From Ricinus communis (Eukaryota; Streptophyta; Magnoliopsida; Malpighiales; Euphorbiaceae): a DNA stretch of 64,000 nt. The stretch's first letter is position 1; each line of letters opens with the position of its first letter. Below, one piece after another: positions 60,880-64,000 of this stretch. The notes below the pieces were generated by a model, which saw nothing but the letters and a program-made list of their open reading frames with translations, had not been told where the DNA came from and made no database searches. A program made the translations under genes and the position numbers. The stretch is from positions 16,542,429-16,606,428 of the forward strand of contig NC_063264.1 of NCBI RefSeq assembly GCF_019578655.1. Reading direction: 5' to 3'.

Positions 60880-61436
60880 CCATCTGGAAACTAGGTTATG
60901 TTTTTTAGATTTATATTTGGCTCTGTTTGCTTTGGTGATTCAGGTTGGGTTGCACCTTCAAGGATCCATTATTCTGGAAGAGTGATATCCTTCCATTGAA
61001 TGGTTTTTGGAATAGTTGCATTGGATTTGGAAAGATCTGTTTGTAGGAATAAGGTTTCTCCTTTTGGTGAATGGAGTTTGTGTTTCGAACCAAAAGCAGA
61101 AATCATGGCTTTGTAATGTATTTTGAAAATCAATGCTATCGGAATAGATCCTTCAAGTATTTTGTAATTATGTGTCTTTATTTGAAGAAATTTGTAAACC
61201 TAACATCTCTAAGGACTGCTAAGATGGAAGTATCTAAACCTTCTCTGGTAAGGGGCTTTATTCCTACCTGGACAAGGCCTATATGAATATATTTATAGTC
61301 TTTTTCTTTATGCTTATAGAGGGTCTTTGGATTCAAAAGATAAATTTCTTCGAAAGGCTTTGAAATTTGAATATTTCTTTCTTCAGTTTTGATAGTAAAA
61401 TCAGTTTTGAAGAGAGGAAACTTTGAAAACTCATAG
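60880..61436 (-). pseudogene. Movement-protein-like region (30K superfamily), disrupted
   Basis: An open stretch from about 61436 to 61182 on the minus strand includes IHIGLVQVGIKPLTREGLDT followed by an aspartate-containing block (VLRDVRF). It has the form of the conserved centre of 30K-type viral movement proteins, which gate plasmodesmata in plant viruses. It ends in a frameshift and stop near 61181. Further pieces of the same region continue in another frame down to about 60960 and are stopped again. Broken in at least two places. Confidence 0.6.
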
Positions 61437-61787
61437 ATTTATTTCTTTTGAACCTTGGGTATTTCACAATCATTAATATGGTTTGAAAAATCTTCAATAG
61501 TGATTTTCTCACTATTTACTAAACCTTTATACCTTAAAGACTTAGAGGTAGAAGAGTACGAGAAAGAAGAAGATCTACAGAAAAAGGTTCTAAATTTATT
61601 TTAAAAGAAACCAAGATAACTTTCTAAACAAACATGAACCAAGCCACCAGTTTTACTGCCCTTACACCAGACAGGACTTACTACTGTGCATAAATGAACA
61701 AGTTTGTTTATCAGTGATACGATGCAGATTAAAATGATTTTAAAATCTTTTTTATGCAGATGTTGTTTCTTTCCTAGAACTCAGTTG
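61437..61787 (-). other. Leader region of the pararetrovirus-like block
   Basis: Non-coding sequence between the primer site and the movement-protein-like frame. Its part at 61605-61722 is duplicated in inverse orientation at 59194-59312. Confidence 0.55.
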
Positions 61788-61799
61788 GCTCTGATACCA
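61788..61799 (-). other. tRNA-iMet primer-binding site of the pararetrovirus-like block
   Basis: TGGTATCAGAGC on the minus strand, an exact match. It lies upstream of the leader and movement-protein region in the right orientation. Caulimovirids, like many LTR elements, prime with this tRNA. Confidence 0.75.
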
Positions 61800-61833
61800 A
61801 TATCAGTATATATATATATATATCTGTGTATAT

Positions 61834-61969
61834 ATAGTTGCAGAAAACACTGATAGGTTAGAGCTTGCAGAAACTGCCATACGACCACCTTCATAGTTTG
61901 TGAGAAGAGTATAAGAAAAGGAAATAGAAGGGTGTAATTGTAGCATTTTTTAGGGCAAACAAAGATATA
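61834..61969. repeat. 136-bp direct repeat flanking the pararetrovirus-like block, right copy
   Basis: Same sequence and orientation as 59023-59158, followed by a CA/TA microsatellite (61966-61998). Confidence 0.9.
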
Positions 61970-61998
61970 TACACACACACACACATATATATATATGA

Positions 61999-63140
61999 TA
62001 CAATGAACATGGTTTTTGAACAACTAATCAGATTGCTTATCAACATATATCAGTGCTTAGATCCCTTTGTGCTTCTTTGGTCCTATTTTGAGCAAACATA
62101 ATTTCAAGCACACAGACAAATAGAATATTAATTGCTAAATTATTTGCTTAATGAAATGTTTCATTTAAACAATGATAGGTCATGCTTTATTTTTTCTCAT
62201 TTCCTTCACGGCTTTGTGTCCTTTGATTATATTTTAAATGAAATTTTCTTTTATTTTTGTGGTTAGGTAGGATTGGAATAGATGGAACTCAAACTTTACT
62301 TTTTTTTTTTCTTGGTTTTAAAATTGAAATATACACTTAATATCATGCATGTAAATTGCTATCAAGATAAAACTTTTTGTATAAATTTAATTTAATTTAA
62401 ATTTTATAAATTTTTATTGAATAAACACATAGAAAGGTAAAACAACCTAAAATTTTACTTGAATAAAATTTAGAAAATTTAAATTAAATTTATATAAAAA
62501 ATCTAATATGTACTTTCTAGGTAAGCTACATACTAAAACATTTTCATATAAATTGCTAAAAGAAAAAGAAACACTATATGTAAAGTTAATCTAAATTTTT
62601 TATAAATTTTTATTGAATAATCAGCTAATTATCCGAAATGGATGCAAGAACTAAATATAAGAATTTGGCGGTAATATAAAAAAAAGAGTTACTTTTCTAA
62701 TTAAACAATAATTTACTGCTGCTTGAATCAAAATTGATCAGAAAATAATGGAAAAACAATTGCCAGGTTCTAGAATTTGATTTCATTGGAGTCGATAAGC
62801 CAAGGTAATTCTTGATTCAATCAATGTAGGATAGAAAGTGCTCCCTACTACTGGTGGAATCAGACTAGTTGCCCATAATCGCCTGAAAGACTAAAATCTA
62901 TTGTGATATAGTCGACCCCTTCATCTTAGAGACTTCATATGTCCAATGATATTTTTATTATCCTAATTGATGGATAAAATATTTTTTTTATGTTAAATAT
63001 AAATTTTCTAGTTAGAATGTGACAATAACACTATCTAATTTTCTTTTTAATTTTTATTTGCAATTTTATTAAAATTGTATTTCATTTTTTAATAAATTGG
63101 GCGAAATCATTTTCTCATTGATTAATATAGAAATGCTGGT
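61999..63140. other. AT-rich spacer
   Basis: No coding or repeat signal beyond short A/T runs. Confidence 0.55.
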
Positions 63141-64000
63141 AGGAAATCATCATCTTAGCAACCACACACCCCAATAACTAATGAATTATGATCCATATGG
63201 AATGCAAGAAAACACCCTCCAATCAAGATGATTCCAAAACCCAAGGATCTCCTCAAGTGAAGTTAGAAAAAACTAGTTCCAACAATGAAACTAGCACTTG
63301 AATTCAACTCCAAACGCCACAAACCAAGTATGATTTGATAAGTTATGAATCAAACACAAGATTTTGGTTAGAGAACGCCACAAACTAAAAATAGTTTGAT
63401 AAGTTCAAAGTTCATGCAAGAACTTAAGCAAAAACACTCACAAAGAGCAAATAAAGATTATCATTCAAAATTCTATATTTATAAATGAATTTGGCTTTGA
63501 TATTTATAGCCAAAACAAGACAAAGAAAACCTAAATGGATGTCTTTTGAACTTTCCCACGTTTTCCCCTTTAATTCCCCTTAAAACTCATTAAAATGGCT
63601 ATTTTTTTTACATTGATAGCACTCATTTTGTAACTCCCAAATGACAACTAAACATGTGCACTCATTTGTAACTCCACACAACACACATATAACTCACACC
63701 TAATAAAATAATCCTTAATTAAATAAAAATAAACTAAAATAATTACTTAAGCTAAAACCCAAAAGATAAGAACCCATATAAATATGAATTAAGCCCAAAG
63801 GCCTAATCATAGCCAAATGGCTTTTATTCTTCAAAATGGACTGAATGCTTCATTATAAGGTTGGACTCTTGTTTTCATAGATGAGTTGCATTTCCATTTT
63901 GGACCTTTTGGTGCATGCCTTTGCAATGGAATCTCATGGCAGCCTTGATTCATATCAAATGCTAAGCTAAAAATCTTTCACTTTAAATTAAAACTTTGAA
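63141..64000 (-). repeat. Possible LTR fragment at the window edge
   Basis: Less AT-rich sequence with a short tandem duplication (about 63313-63405, 'acgccacaaac...tttgataagtt' twice) and a TATA-like 'atatttatagcc' on the plus strand that would read as a promoter on the minus strand. The style resembles the LTR at 5808-6574 (its 'cgccacaaa...ttgataag' block near 5993-6025). No primer site or coding part is in view. Confidence 0.3.

Larger units (their letters stand above)
59159..61833. mobile_element. Rearranged endogenous pararetrovirus-like (caulimovirid-type) block
   Basis: It lies between TA repeats (59161-59192 and 61807-61836). From left to right: a leader copy (+, 59194-59312), an inverted scrap of the coat-protein region (59320-59406), a coat-protein-like region (+, 59410-59896), a movement-protein polyprotein (-, 61436-59862), and leader with a tRNA-Met primer site (-, 61799-61600). 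Both orientations and several breaks make it a dead, head-to-head composite. No reverse transcriptase is present. Confidence 0.6.

Overview
The window looks like nuclear DNA of a dicotyledonous flowering plant. It is AT-rich, full of LTR retrotransposons of plant type (Ty3/gypsy CRM-like and Athila-like), and carries decayed intron-containing plant gene pieces: a kinesin of the KIN-7/NACK kind, a D-type cyclin first exon and an FGGY-kinase last exon. I cannot name the species. I see no intact protein-coding gene; nearly everything recognisable is a transposon, a pseudogene or a gene fragment.

Layout. 1-5268: a decayed CRM-like gypsy element on the plus strand, lacking integrase because of a deletion into the 3' LTR. 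5269-6574: leader and LTR of a second gypsy element on the minus strand, with the end of pol inside the LTR. About 6600-8335: less AT-rich sequence of plant-mitochondrial character (probable NUMT). 8336-12372: AT-rich spacer with a TA microsatellite, an old inverted-repeat element and a tRNA-Arg pseudogene. 12373-15720: first copy of the 3' part of a repeated segment, beginning with a kinesin tail exon. 15721-20665: spacer holding a TIR element at 19262-20150. 20666-39760: second and longest copy of the segment, interrupted by a complete young CRM-like element (22330-29280, TSD CATGA) and by a captured cyclin D1 5' end (34199-35624). 40256-49378: third copy, without either insertion. 49379-53268: 5' half of an Athila-like element. 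53269-54123: head of a fourth copy of the segment. 54343-54465: last exon of an FGGY carbohydrate kinase. 58960-61970: a rearranged endogenous pararetrovirus-like block inside AT repeats and between 136-bp direct repeats. 62000-64000: AT-rich spacer and a possible LTR at the edge.

How the parts relate. The unifying feature is a segmental duplication array. Its unit reads: 5S-box-bearing TRIM LTR, spacer with a MITE, TC-rich leader, decayed KIN-7 gene, and a long 3' tail containing a fold-back structure. Comparing copies gives exact empty sites for later insertions (CRM element, cyclin fragment, Athila) and shows several short-homology deletions. I found no convincing new functional system. 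The most informative observations are the array, the coding/PPT/LTR overlap in the CRM-like elements, the shared U3-like sequence between two unrelated LTR families, the cyclin capture and the head-to-head pararetroviral block. All positions and similarities were read by eye without alignment software.
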